The translations under genes and the position numbers were made by a program. From Sulfuricurvum sp. (GTDB lineage Bacteria > Campylobacterota > Campylobacteria > Campylobacterales > Sulfurimonadaceae): a stretch of DNA of 57,567 bases. Position 1 is the first letter of the stretch, and each line of letters starts with the position of its first letter. The notes under the pieces were generated by a model. That model searched no databases. It saw only the letters and a list, made by a program, of their open reading frames with translations, and was not told where the DNA came from. The stretch spans positions 1 through 57,567 of the forward strand of contig NZ_JAQTYM010000011.1 of assembly GCF_028688295.1 (NCBI RefSeq), read 5' to 3'. Positions 44,947-53,894 of the stretch are shown piece by piece.

Positions 44947-45636
44947 TTATTTAAAGAGGTGCCTAAAATGTTTGGCGCCATCTTTCGAACTCTCTACACT
45001 CTCTTTTATCCCCTCAAACAAGAAGCTGATACGGCTTTGCTCGATGGTATTCATTTCACGTATTTTGTTCAGATTAACGAGATACGAGCGATGCACCCGT
45101 AAAAATGAGTAAGGTTCCAACATTTTTTCAACGTCAGAGATTTTTTTAGGGTAGTACGAGAACCCCTCACGTGATCGAAAGATCACTTCGGAAAGATCGG
45201 CTTGGACGTAATAAATATCCTCAGGGGAGAGCAAATAGTGTGTTTCACCCGCTTTAGTGATAAGTCGAAGCTCCTTTGGAGGAGTTTTTACGCTGATACG
45301 CTCTAGGGAGCGTTCGAGTTGTTCCACCGTGTAGGGTTTGAGGAGATAATCGACTGCACCTACATCAAAAGCGGCTAAAGCATGATTATCATAAGCGCTC
45401 TGATAAATAATTCTCATCTCTTCATGGTGATAACGAAGCGCGTATCCGAGTTCGATCCCATTCATCCCAGACATCGAAATGTCTAAAAAGGCAAGATCAA
45501 ATTTCTTTTGAGCTGATAATTCCAACGCCTCTTCCGCACTCGATGCTTGGGTGATATCATTATGATCCAAAGATGTTAACAGTCGATAGAGACGCGCAAG
45601 GGCGAGGGGTTCATCATCAACGATTAATATTTTCAT
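44947..45636 (-). CDS. LytTR-family response regulator
   Basis: A 229-residue regulator. The receiver (residues 1-118) has LIVDDE, phospho-Asp in LDISMSGMNG (Ser for the usual Pro), Ser in QSAYDN and Lys in LLKPYT. The LytTR DNA-binding domain (about 130-228) shows IYYVQADLSEVIFRS, FSYYPKKISDVEKML and FLRVHRSYLVNLNKI. Targets are usually membrane, envelope or redox genes. Its start overlaps the kinase gene by 20 bp, and the operon begins with a flavoenzyme gene, so feedback between that enzyme and this regulator is possible. Confidence 0.93.
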   Translation of the reverse strand: MKILIVDDEPLALARLYRLLTSLDHNDITQASSAEEALELSAQKKFDLAFLDISMSGMNGIELGYALRYHHEEMRIIYQSAYDNHALAAFDVGAVDYLLKPYTVEQLERSLERISVKTPPKELRLITKAGETHYLLSPEDIYYVQADLSEVIFRSREGFSYYPKKISDVEKMLEPYSFLRVHRSYLVNLNKIREMNTIEQSRISFLFEGIKESVESSKDGAKHFRHLFK

Positions 45637-46627
45637 GACACTCCTTTAGGGTGATGAGATAAACAATAGGGGAAGCGGACTCTAGGGAGAGTTTGCCTTC
45701 GCACAAGTGGGTTAGCCGCTCTTGAAGATTTGAGAGACCGATTCCAAAGGCAGGATTGGTGATCGCTTTTCCATTGTTGGAAACACGGATCTGAAGATCG
45801 GAATCAAAAGTAGTGTGTACATGAATTGCAAAATCCCCATCTGAAGTGGAAAATCCATGTTTGATTGCATTTTCGCACAAAAGCTGAATCGAAAATTTCG
45901 GGACCATTATGGAAAGGGTTGAGGGATCACTTTCCACAAAGAGTTGAAGATTGCTAAAGCGGATGTTTTCGAGTTCGATGTAATCGTGCACATTGCGAAG
46001 CTCTTCATGGAGGGTGATGAGCGGGTGCTCTTCCATTGTATTACGTAGAAAATGGGAGAGTTTAACGACTGCTTCTTCCGCTTGTTGAGGATTTTGATGG
46101 ATGAGTTCGGTGAGAGAATTGAGGGCATTGAACAAAAAATGGGGATTGAGCTGTGTTTCGAGTGAGCGCAGACGACTTTGGACAAAGAGATATTCGCTCT
46201 CCTCTTTTTCATTACGCGCTTTGACGAAACGGTACATCAATGCCCCCATCAAATAGGTGAGAATACCGATAATTGATGCACTTTGGATAGGATGGGTATG
46301 AAATAGCTCCACAGTAGAAATCGGGAGAATGAGAAACAGCAGGTAGGTACTGATGGTCCCTAAAAAACCCGAGGCGAAAGAAAACGCTGCAGCGGTAATA
46401 TTCCATGCCACTTTAGGAATGTTTGGGAGGAGATAGCGGTTCATCGAAGTGACGAAAATCAAAGAGTAAAGGGCAATAAAAAATCCCAAAACTATCCCGA
46501 AAATCCCCCCCTCATAAAGTCCCATCTCCAGTAAGTAATACCCCAACATCGAGAGAAACGCAGAAAATAAAACACCTGTCGCAAAAACGCTTAACCAATC
46601 ATGCCACGTAATTTTGAGTTCATTCAT
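45617..46627 (-). CDS. LytS-type membrane histidine kinase
   Basis: A 336-residue kinase with four or five membrane helices in residues 10-135 and almost no periplasmic domain, then a His_kinase (LytS/YehU) domain with phospho-His in QLNPHFLFNALNSL, and an ATPase domain with LLCENAIKHGF and GIGLSNLQERL. The signal is probably sensed in or at the membrane. It overlaps the upstream flavoenzyme gene by 8 bp and the LytTR gene by 20 bp, so all three are co-translated. Confidence 0.93.
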   Translation of the reverse strand: MNELKITWHDWLSVFATGVLFSAFLSMLGYYLLEMGLYEGGIFGIVLGFFIALYSLIFVTSMNRYLLPNIPKVAWNITAAAFSFASGFLGTISTYLLFLILPISTVELFHTHPIQSASIIGILTYLMGALMYRFVKARNEKEESEYLFVQSRLRSLETQLNPHFLFNALNSLTELIHQNPQQAEEAVVKLSHFLRNTMEEHPLITLHEELRNVHDYIELENIRFSNLQLFVESDPSTLSIMVPKFSIQLLCENAIKHGFSTSDGDFAIHVHTTFDSDLQIRVSNNGKAITNPAFGIGLSNLQERLTHLCEGKLSLESASPIVYLITLKECHENINR

Positions 46628-48047
46628 CCAAAAGCCTCAAAAGATTAAATGATCCCATAACAACACCGGGCCATCCTTGCGCTGCAAAACTGGTATCTCC
46701 CACCTGATACAATCCATCAATCGGAGTGTCGTTCGAGGGGAGAAAGGGGAGGAAGTTCGAACGGTTCATCGGTACCCCTCCCAATTGGGTTCGGTTTAGA
46801 TAACGTCCAAAAGTTTTCGGTGTTGCGGCGAAACTTCGCAGGATAGTATCTTTGTTGATAGAGAGTGTATCACAAATTGACGCCTCAATCAACCGACTTA
46901 GAATCTCTTTTCGTTCTTTGTATTCAGTATCACTGATCCCTAACCAATAAGAGGTATTCGTATGGATCGAAGCAGTAATACTGAGGGTGTTGTTTCGGGA
47001 GAGTTCAGTATCTCTTGGATCACTGATTGAGACGAATAGTGATTGAGAAATCGTATACGGAAAAGTAATTTTTGATATTATTTGATAGTGATGATAAAAC
47101 TCCTGTGTATTGGGAATGTTCATGTAAAGGACAAAGGCGCTTTGATGGTTATTGAGCGAGGTATATCTACGGTAATATTTTTTAATTTTATCGGATGTAA
47201 ACCATACTGAACTTTCAAAATGAGAGGTTCCCATGATCAAATTTTTGACGTCCATTTCATAATGCGAGGTTGAGAGTCTGAACCCTTTTTTGAGTTTTTC
47301 AATCTTCGTGATGGGATGAGATAAACGAACATCAGCAATGTTTTCGGTGAGGCTTTCGCACACTTTCCCCATCCCTCCGAGTGCATAATAGTTCGATTCA
47401 AAGGTGTATCCAAGAGCCAATGCGGCATTGAGAAAATTAATTGAATCGCTTTTAGCTTGGGTAACGATCAGAATCTGTGCGTCTAAAAAATCTAAAAAAT
47501 CTGGATCAATGTTAGCGTAAAAATGGAGAATAAAACTTTTGGCGTCTCGAAAGAGATAGTTCCAAAATTTTTGTAAGAGGGGATAAAAAGTTCGTAATGA
47601 GTAAAGTTTTTGAGCCCATGATGCATTCGAATAATAATATCCATCGGTTTCATAAAACTCTGTGGTGATGTTTTTGATTAAATGCCAAAATTCATAATGC
47701 TTTGGATGGGGATAATGGACGTTGAGTACATTGATGAAACGCTCTATATCTTTGTATCTGGGGATAACTTTTTCCCCTTGGATCACAACGATAGCGGGAT
47801 CTGATTCAATCACGTGCGGTACGACACCGACCTGATTGAAAAGTTTTTTAACAACTCTCCCCTCACTGTATCCGCAAAAAGTGGTAGCCCCTGCATTGTA
47901 AGCGAAGTGATTTCGCTCAAATGTCGAAGCACACCCACCTAAATAAGGCTCTTTTTCAAACACTACGACATCTTTTCCGGAAGCATTGAGCAATGCTGCA
48001 CATGAACACCCACCGATACCTCCGCCGATAACTGCATACTCTCTCAT
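46620..48047 (-). CDS. CrtI/phytoene-desaturase-like FAD-dependent oxidoreductase
   Basis: A 475-residue flavoprotein. The N-terminus has the dinucleotide fold VIGGGIGGCSCAALL and VVVFEKEPYLGGCASTF, and the C-terminus the FAD-binding QVGDTSFAAQGWPGVVMGSFNL. The order is that of carotenoid desaturases/isomerases (CrtI, CrtH) and retinol-saturase-like enzymes. No phytoene synthase or other carotenoid gene is present in the window, so the substrate is unknown; an oxidised or unsaturated lipid is possible. It overlaps the LytS-type kinase gene. Three Cys residues occur in the first 40 positions, two of them in GGCSC. Confidence 0.87.
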   Translation of the reverse strand: MREYAVIGGGIGGCSCAALLNASGKDVVVFEKEPYLGGCASTFERNHFAYNAGATTFCGYSEGRVVKKLFNQVGVVPHVIESDPAIVVIQGEKVIPRYKDIERFINVLNVHYPHPKHYEFWHLIKNITTEFYETDGYYYSNASWAQKLYSLRTFYPLLQKFWNYLFRDAKSFILHFYANIDPDFLDFLDAQILIVTQAKSDSINFLNAALALGYTFESNYYALGGMGKVCESLTENIADVRLSHPITKIEKLKKGFRLSTSHYEMDVKNLIMGTSHFESSVWFTSDKIKKYYRRYTSLNNHQSAFVLYMNIPNTQEFYHHYQIISKITFPYTISQSLFVSISDPRDTELSRNNTLSITASIHTNTSYWLGISDTEYKERKEILSRLIEASICDTLSINKDTILRSFAATPKTFGRYLNRTQLGGVPMNRSNFLPFLPSNDTPIDGLYQVGDTSFAAQGWPGVVMGSFNLLRLLDE

Positions 48048-48117
48048 CCGTTTTGCATCTTATGATAAAGAGTGGTGGTTGAAGAATAGTGAGGGAACAA
48101 AATTGCTTTTTTTGTTT

Positions 48118-48216
48118 TCATACGGGAGTATTCCAAATCAGAATTAATCCCATCCAAATGATGAGGGCAGAACCAATGATCCAGCTAAAACGAAAGTCAT
48201 ATTTTTTAGTATTCAT
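48118..48216 (-). CDS. Small single-pass membrane peptide (32 residues)
   Basis: A short frame with a good ribosome site (AAAAAGG, 7 bp before the ATG) codes for a basic, aromatic start (MNTKKYDFRF) followed by one hydrophobic helix of about 18 residues and the tail IWNTPV. This is the pattern of a small inner-membrane protein. It ends 70 bp upstream of the flavoenzyme start on the same strand and may be the first gene of that operon. I do not recognise a family. Support comes from the ribosome site and coherent membrane topology only. Confidence 0.5.
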   Translation of the reverse strand: MNTKKYDFRFSWIIGSALIIWMGLILIWNTPV

Positions 48217-48317
48217 GATAAACCTTTTTTGGTTCGATGTTAGATGACATTGTGGCGCACTGGAGAAATCTTTTGTATGGTTTATTTGGCAGTTCGATAT
48301 TCTGGGGCTTAGTATGG

Positions 48318-48454
48318 TAGAATGCTATTATGATTCGCGCCTACGGTTGGCGCTGTTACGAACTTGCGTTTAACTACTGCACTTTTCACCCTAATTTTCA
48401 CCCTTGCCTAAAACCGTCCTCAGTTACGACTTTGGTTGGGCCGAACCACCAAAG
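48318..48454 (+). promoter_or_regulatory. Structured 5' leader of rhlE
   Basis: A TGG-TAGAAT extended -10 (48315-48323) implies a start near 48330 and a leader of about 135 bases. It begins with hairpin GCGCC-N7-GGCGC (48337-48353) and ends with CTTTGGT-N11-ACCAAAG (48430-48454). The second arm takes in the first part of the ribosome site AAAGGA (48451-48456) of the helicase gene. The pairing is exact; temperature or protein control is inference. Confidence 0.5.
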
Positions 48455-48464
48455 GAATCTCTTT

Positions 48465-49763
48465 ATGACATTTACCGATTTAAATCTAAACGCGTCGTTG
48501 CTCAAAGCAATTTCTGATCAAGGCTACACAACTCCTACTCCGGTTCAAGCACAAGCCATCCCTTTTATTTTAGAAGGGCGTGATATGCTCGCAGGTGCTC
48601 AGACCGGTACCGGCAAAACAGCCGGCTTTACCTTACCGATGCTCCAAATTTTGAGTGATAAAAAAACCTCAAAACCACATCGAAAAATTCGTGCCCTTAT
48701 CCTTACCCCGACGCGTGAACTTGCGGCACAGGTAGCCGAGAGTGTAAAAATTTATGGCAAATATCTTCCCCTTAAAAGTGCTGTTATTTTCGGCGGAGTA
48801 GGGATCAATCCCCAAATAACGATGTTACGTAACGGAATCGATATTCTTATTGCCACTCCGGGACGTTTGCTCGACCATGTAGGGCAGGGGACGGTTGATT
48901 TGAGCGCCGTTGAATTTTTCATTCTCGATGAAGCGGACAGAATGCTTGATATGGGATTTATCCGTGATATCCGCCGTGTCATTACGATCTTGCCTAAAGC
49001 GAGACAAAATCTCCTTTTCTCCGCAACCTATTCGGATGATATCAAAACATTGGCAAGCACGTTGCTCCGTAATCCGGCTGAGGTCGAAGTGGCTCGCCGA
49101 AATACCTCCAGTGAACTGGTGAGCCAAAGTGTCATTTTGGTAGATTGCAAACGCAAAAGTGCCCTTTTGGGAGAACTCATCGGTAAAAATAAATGGGAGC
49201 AAGTTCTCGTCTTTACGCGCACTAAACACGGAGCGAACAAACTTACCGAATATCTTCAAAAGATCGGTATCACAGCAGCAGCAATTCATGGTAACAAAAG
49301 CCAAGCAGCACGGACAAAAGCACTGAATGATTTTAAACTCAGTGCGGTTAGAGTTTTGGTTGCAACCGATATCGCAGCGCGTGGTATCGATATCGATGCA
49401 TTGCCACACGTGGTCAATTTTGAACTCCCGAATATTGCCGAAGATTACGTTCACCGTATTGGGCGTACCGGACGTGCAGGGTGTGAGGGTGAAGCTCTTT
49501 CTCTCGTGTGTGTCGATGAGGCTGATTATTTGCGCGGTATCGAAAAACTGATCAATAAAAAACTCCCTTCTCGGATTGTTGAGGGGTATGAACCTGACCC
49601 TTCAATTCAAGCTGAACCGATTCAGCGCGGTCGCGGAGGTGCAGGTGGTGGCGGTGGCAACCGAGGCGGTAACGGTGGTGCTCCACGAAGTGGAAAACCG
49701 ACACAAAAACGTGATGGAGCACGCCATGAACCTAAAAAATGGAATAATGATGGGCGGCGTTAA
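48465..49763 (+). CDS. rhlE: DEAD-box RNA helicase RhlE
   Basis: ATP-dependent RNA helicase of 432 residues. Motifs in order: [10 protein letters not shown] (Q), [10 protein letters not shown] (I), PTRELAAQ (Ia), TPGRLLD (Ib), DEAD in [11 protein letters not shown] (II), FSATY (III, SAT), [14 protein letters not shown] (V) and [10 protein letters not shown] (VI). The tail after about residue 385 is rich in Gly and Arg ([15 protein letters not shown]), a nonspecific RNA-binding extension. ATG at 48465 fits the family start (MTFTDLNLN) and has AAAGGA upstream; the frame open to 48330 is leader RNA. Such helicases help ribosome assembly and RNA decay, often in the cold. Confidence 0.94.
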   Translation: MTFTDLNLNASLLKAISDQGYTTPTPVQAQAIPFILEGRDMLAGAQTGTGKTAGFTLPMLQILSDKKTSKPHRKIRALILTPTRELAAQVAESVKIYGKYLPLKSAVIFGGVGINPQITMLRNGIDILIATPGRLLDHVGQGTVDLSAVEFFILDEADRMLDMGFIRDIRRVITILPKARQNLLFSATYSDDIKTLASTLLRNPAEVEVARRNTSSELVSQSVILVDCKRKSALLGELIGKNKWEQVLVFTRTKHGANKLTEYLQKIGITAAAIHGNKSQAARTKALNDFKLSAVRVLVATDIAARGIDIDALPHVVNFELPNIAEDYVHRIGRTGRAGCEGEALSLVCVDEADYLRGIEKLINKKLPSRIVEGYEPDPSIQAEPIQRGRGGAGGGGGNRGGNGGAPRSGKPTQKRDGARHEPKKWNNDGRR

Positions 49764-49855
49764 AACTTTTTCTCTCCTAAGTAAGGAAAAATTTTATATT
49801 TGAAGGTGTAAAATAAATGATAAGCTCTTTATTTGAGTAGAAAGTTGGTTGACTG

Positions 49856-52135
49856 ATGGTGATACGATTTTTTGTTTTTTGTATTGCACTGGTTTCACTT
49901 TTATCTGCTGCAGGGTTAGAAAAAGTATCCCTTCAACTTGATTGGAAATATCAGTTTGAATATGCTGGGTACATTGCCGCAAAAGAAAAAGGATTTTATC
50001 GCGAAGTCGGTTTGGATGTTGAGTTACGTGAGTATCGCAGCGGTGTCAATGTTGTTTCCGATGTTTTGAGTCATAAATCCAATTACGGTATCTATAACAG
50101 CAGTATTGTCGTTGAAAATGGTCGTATTCGCCCTATCGTTTTGATGGCAACCTATTTACAACACTCCCCTTTGATACTGGTTTCTCAAAAAGGGCTCGAA
50201 AACCCTGCCGATTTGATAGGCAAGAGCCTCATGGGGACGGACAATGAGTTTAAACACAGCTCCCTCTCCCTTTTACTCTCCCATTTCGGTATTACCCCTG
50301 AAAATAGCCACTTAGTCGATCACACCTTTAGTATCGATCCGTTTGTTCAGCGTCGTGTAGATGCGATGAGTGTTTACCGCTCCAACCAGCTTTATGAGCT
50401 AGATCGTCTCAAAATCCCTTACGATATTATTGATCCTGTTGAATATGGATTTTTGATGAATGCCGGCAATCTCTTTACCTCGTATGAAGAGACGATTGAT
50501 CACTCAGAACGTACTCGAAAATTTATCGAAGCGACGAATCGAGGATGGAGATATGCTATCGATCATCCGGGTGAAATTATCGATATTTTGAAAAAAAAGT
50601 ATCGTGTGGCCAAATCGTATGAAGCATTAGCCTATGAAGCCAAAGTAATTCAAAAGCTGATGATGAGTGATTTGTACGGTATCGGTGAAACAAATAGTGA
50701 ACTCACACAACGCCTTTTTAAACAGCTCGTTCGTGTTGGTATTATTCGTGAAGATCAAAAATTGGGACAATTTTTATTTCAAGACATCGTAGCAAGTTCA
50801 AAAAATGGATTTCAACTCACCGCTATTGAGAAGGCTTATCTCGCGAGAAAGAAAACAATCAAAATGTGTGTTGATCCTGAATGGTATCCTCTTGAAGCAA
50901 TACGGGAAGGAAAGCATATTGGTATCGCTGCGGATGTAATGAGTAATTTCGAATCTAAAATCGGTATACCTATTAAATTGGTTCAAACATCTACATGGAG
51001 TGAATCATTGCAGAAGGTTGAAAATCGTCAATGCGATATTTTAACTCTTGCGGCAAAAATACCGGAACGTGAGCGGTATCTGAAATTTACAACAACCTAT
51101 TTGACTCTCCCCTATGTTATGGTTACAACAATGGAAAAACCTTTTATTAATAGTATTGAATTACTAAAAGGGGAGAAAGTAGGAATCGTCAAAGGGTATG
51201 AAATTATCACTCGACTAAAAAAACTCTATCCTGAACTTAATATTGTTGAAGTTGAGTCGATAAATGAGGGATTGAAAAAAGTTGAAAATGGCCAACTTTA
51301 CGGTTATATCGATAATCTTGAAGTGACAACATCCTATATCCAAAGAGCATATAGTGGAAGTTTAAAAGTTTCATTACGATTAGAAGAAACAGATGAATTG
51401 AGCGTGGCAATACGTAATGATGAACCGACTCTCTATGATATTTTTCAAAAATTAGTTACCCAGCTTGATGAACCAACAATGCAGAAAATTTATAACCGCT
51501 GGACCTCTACTATTGAGCAAGTGGAATGGATTGATCGATCAAAAGTGTTACAGGCAATGGCGATTTTATTTTTAATAATTGCCGCTTTTTCATGGCGACA
51601 TTTACTTCTAAAACGTTATAACAAAAGGCTTTTAGAACTCTCTATTACCGATAAATTAACTGGGTTGTATAACCGACAAAAAACGGATGAAAAATTGATA
51701 GAAGAACATCGTAAGATGAGTCGGTATGAAACGTATCATTGCAGTGTTATGATGATAGATATTGATATGTTTAAACATATCAATGATACCAAAGGGCATC
51801 AAGCCGGTGATCGCGTTTTGCAAGAGATAGCAGAAGTTTTCAAAAAAACGTTGCGAGAAACTGATCTTATCGGACGATGGGGAGGGGAAGAGTTCATGGT
51901 TATTTTATCCCATACCTCGTTGAAAGAAGCAGAAAAAGTAGCGTGGAACCTTCGTAAAAGTGTTGCTGAATATCCATTTACAACAAGCAGTAGTGTCACT
52001 ATCAGCATCGGAGTGGGGGAGTTAATCCCATCCGAAGAGGTTCATGAATGTGTTAAAAGAGTGGATACCGCACTTTATCAAGCAAAAGAAAATGGTCGCA
52101 ATGGAGTTGTTAAGGCCCTTCAACCGCTGAATTAA
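49856..52135 (+). CDS. Dual periplasmic-binding-domain (NMT1 + SBP3) GGDEF cyclase
   Basis: A 759-residue membrane cyclase. After a signal peptide (1-18) comes an NMT1/THI5-like domain (about 20-310: LQLDWKYQFEYAGYIAAKEKG, YGIYNSSIVVE), then an amino-acid-type SBP3 domain (about 335-560: IKMCVDPEWYPLEAI, GIAADVM, CDILTLAAKIPERERYLKFT in adjoining parts, VGIVKGYEI). One helix near 565-583 leads to GGDEF with RWGGEEF near 675 and I-site RETD. Two different binding domains in one chain suggest integration of two ligands. No EAL domain follows. No transport genes nearby. Confidence 0.92.
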   Translation: MVIRFFVFCIALVSLLSAAGLEKVSLQLDWKYQFEYAGYIAAKEKGFYREVGLDVELREYRSGVNVVSDVLSHKSNYGIYNSSIVVENGRIRPIVLMATYLQHSPLILVSQKGLENPADLIGKSLMGTDNEFKHSSLSLLLSHFGITPENSHLVDHTFSIDPFVQRRVDAMSVYRSNQLYELDRLKIPYDIIDPVEYGFLMNAGNLFTSYEETIDHSERTRKFIEATNRGWRYAIDHPGEIIDILKKKYRVAKSYEALAYEAKVIQKLMMSDLYGIGETNSELTQRLFKQLVRVGIIREDQKLGQFLFQDIVASSKNGFQLTAIEKAYLARKKTIKMCVDPEWYPLEAIREGKHIGIAADVMSNFESKIGIPIKLVQTSTWSESLQKVENRQCDILTLAAKIPERERYLKFTTTYLTLPYVMVTTMEKPFINSIELLKGEKVGIVKGYEIITRLKKLYPELNIVEVESINEGLKKVENGQLYGYIDNLEVTTSYIQRAYSGSLKVSLRLEETDELSVAIRNDEPTLYDIFQKLVTQLDEPTMQKIYNRWTSTIEQVEWIDRSKVLQAMAILFLIIAAFSWRHLLLKRYNKRLLELSITDKLTGLYNRQKTDEKLIEEHRKMSRYETYHCSVMMIDIDMFKHINDTKGHQAGDRVLQEIAEVFKKTLRETDLIGRWGGEEFMVILSHTSLKEAEKVAWNLRKSVAEYPFTTSSSVTISIGVGELIPSEEVHECVKRVDTALYQAKENGRNGVVKALQPLN

Positions 52136-52198
52136 CTTAATAATATTTTAAACAATTGCATATTATTATGTATTTTATAAAATATTTAAGGTTTAAAA

Positions 52199-53836
52199 AT
52201 GATACAAAGTAGTCTACGAATAAAAATTATTGCTGCTACATTGTTTATTGCAACAGTGGCAAGTCTATTATTTATGCTCTTTATTTACAATATACAAAAA
52301 AATCTTTATACGGGGAACATAGATGATAAGCTCAAAATTGCCTCTCAAGCCGGTGGCCTTTATTTAGGTAATAGTTTGGTTGACCACTATGATCAATCAC
52401 ATCCGATCAGTCCCGATGAACACCTAAAATTAGTGACGAAACTAAGTAAGTATGCCCAAGAAAACGGGTTAGAATATATCTATCTGATGGTGAAAGAGGG
52501 TGATAAAATCTATACAGTCGTGAGCAGTGCTACTGAGGATGAACTGAAAACGAATGACTATGATCCCTTCTATACTGAATACGACGCCAGTGAAGGGATA
52601 CAAAACGGGTTTCAGGAGGGGCACAAATTTTATGAGAATACTTCTGATAAATACGGAAATTTTAGATCCTATTTACAAATAAATAAATCTGATAGCGGCA
52701 AATTGTATATGATAGGTGCCGATATGAAAGTTGATAGTATCAATATAGCTCTAAATGGAATGTTGATGCAGAGTTTATTGATCTTCCTACTTGCATTATT
52801 GATCGCAGGGGTGATTGCATGGTGGGTTTCTGCTCTTATTACACGCCGTTTAACAGATTTAACAGTACAGGTTGAAAACCTCTCTGAAAGTTTAGATCTT
52901 ACAACGTTATTTGATGAAAAAGGGAAGGATGAAATTGCACGCTTATCAAATTCATTGAAAAATTTTCTTTTAACGATGCGTACTGTTATATTTCAAGCGG
53001 TAAACGTTTCTAAAGAAAATGTAGCACTTACGGCTGAAACAGTAGCCGATGCTAATAATGTAATGTATAAAGTGACCAATACCAGAAAACTAGTACAACA
53101 AAATCTTGAAGTCATAAGTTCTATAAGTGCACAGCTGCATACAATGTCCGGTCTTACGCATAGTGTTGTTGATTCTTTGAACAAAGCGGACGATGAACTT
53201 GAAATGACGAAAAAAAGTATTCATACCGTAGCGGGAAATGCAAAAGAGAGTGCGGCCAATGGTGAAGCTATATCTCAAAAACTTCGTTCACTCGAACAGG
53301 ATGTGGCTCAAATTCGTTCTATTCTCTCGATTATCGGGGATATTGCCGATCAAACGAACCTTCTCGCCCTTAATGCCGCCATCGAAGCAGCACGTGCGGG
53401 AGAATATGGACGCGGCTTTGCCGTCGTTGCCGATGAAGTTCGGAAGCTTGCCGAAAAAACACAGTCAAGTTTAACGGAGATACGGGCTACAACCGAAGTT
53501 ATCATTCAATCGGTCGGAGATATAGCCGACAGTACGGTTAGCAGCTCAGCGGGTATAGCAGCGCTTTCAAAAACCTCGGAAACATCAGAATCTCTGATCA
53601 CTGAAGCAACTGAAGCGATGCGTGATGCTATTAGAGCTATGAGTGAAGCGCAGAAGAATTATGCGGATCTCCAAAAACATGGAGAAACTGCATCGGAACA
53701 GATGGTACGAATTGATTTTGACTCACTGTCGAATATTGAGATAATGGAAAGTATGGATCAAAAAATTAGTCGACTAAACTCACTATCGTATGAATTAGGG
53801 GAAAAACTTAATTTTTGCAGAGCGCAATCTCATTGA
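52199..53836 (+). CDS. Methyl-accepting chemotaxis protein, two-helix type
   Basis: A 545-residue chemoreceptor. Helices near 8-28 and 190-212 flank a periplasmic Cache-like sensor of about 160 residues ([22 protein letters not shown]); then HAMP, and a signalling hairpin whose tip reads [20 protein letters not shown] and [15 protein letters not shown] near residues 380-420. The sensing region is anchored on both sides, unlike the multi-pass receptor encoded at 9792. No C-terminal tether for CheR. AAGG stands before the ATG. Convergent with another receptor gene. Confidence 0.93.
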   Translation: MIQSSLRIKIIAATLFIATVASLLFMLFIYNIQKNLYTGNIDDKLKIASQAGGLYLGNSLVDHYDQSHPISPDEHLKLVTKLSKYAQENGLEYIYLMVKEGDKIYTVVSSATEDELKTNDYDPFYTEYDASEGIQNGFQEGHKFYENTSDKYGNFRSYLQINKSDSGKLYMIGADMKVDSINIALNGMLMQSLLIFLLALLIAGVIAWWVSALITRRLTDLTVQVENLSESLDLTTLFDEKGKDEIARLSNSLKNFLLTMRTVIFQAVNVSKENVALTAETVADANNVMYKVTNTRKLVQQNLEVISSISAQLHTMSGLTHSVVDSLNKADDELEMTKKSIHTVAGNAKESAANGEAISQKLRSLEQDVAQIRSILSIIGDIADQTNLLALNAAIEAARAGEYGRGFAVVADEVRKLAEKTQSSLTEIRATTEVIIQSVGDIADSTVSSSAGIAALSKTSETSESLITEATEAMRDAIRAMSEAQKNYADLQKHGETASEQMVRIDFDSLSNIEIMESMDQKISRLNSLSYELGEKLNFCRAQSH

Positions 53837-53864
53837 TAGATGTTAAGAAACAGGAAGAAGTTTC

Positions 53865-53880
53865 CCCCAAAAGATTGGGG
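53865..53880. terminator. Possible bidirectional hairpin between convergent receptor genes
   Basis: CCCCAA-AAGA-TTGGGG gives a 6-bp stem with a 4-base loop in the 58 bp between the two receptor genes. No T-run follows on either strand, so termination is only a possibility. Confidence 0.3.
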
Positions 53881-53894
53881 AGATAGAAGAGGGT

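Noticed and set aside
48330-48464. N-terminal extension of RhlE by 45 residues
   Set aside because: Rich in Cys, His and aromatic residues unlike the family, while the ATG at 48465 has a ribosome site and matches the normal start; the stretch is better read as leader RNA.
48825-49454. A 209-codon open frame on the - strand
   Set aside because: Antisense to rhlE, whose DEAD-box motifs are complete in the other strand.
52171-52184. TATTTTATAAAATA palindrome before the receptor gene at 52199
   Set aside because: Pure A/T sequence in an AT-rich spacer; such palindromes arise easily, and no promoter spacing fits with the ribosome site.
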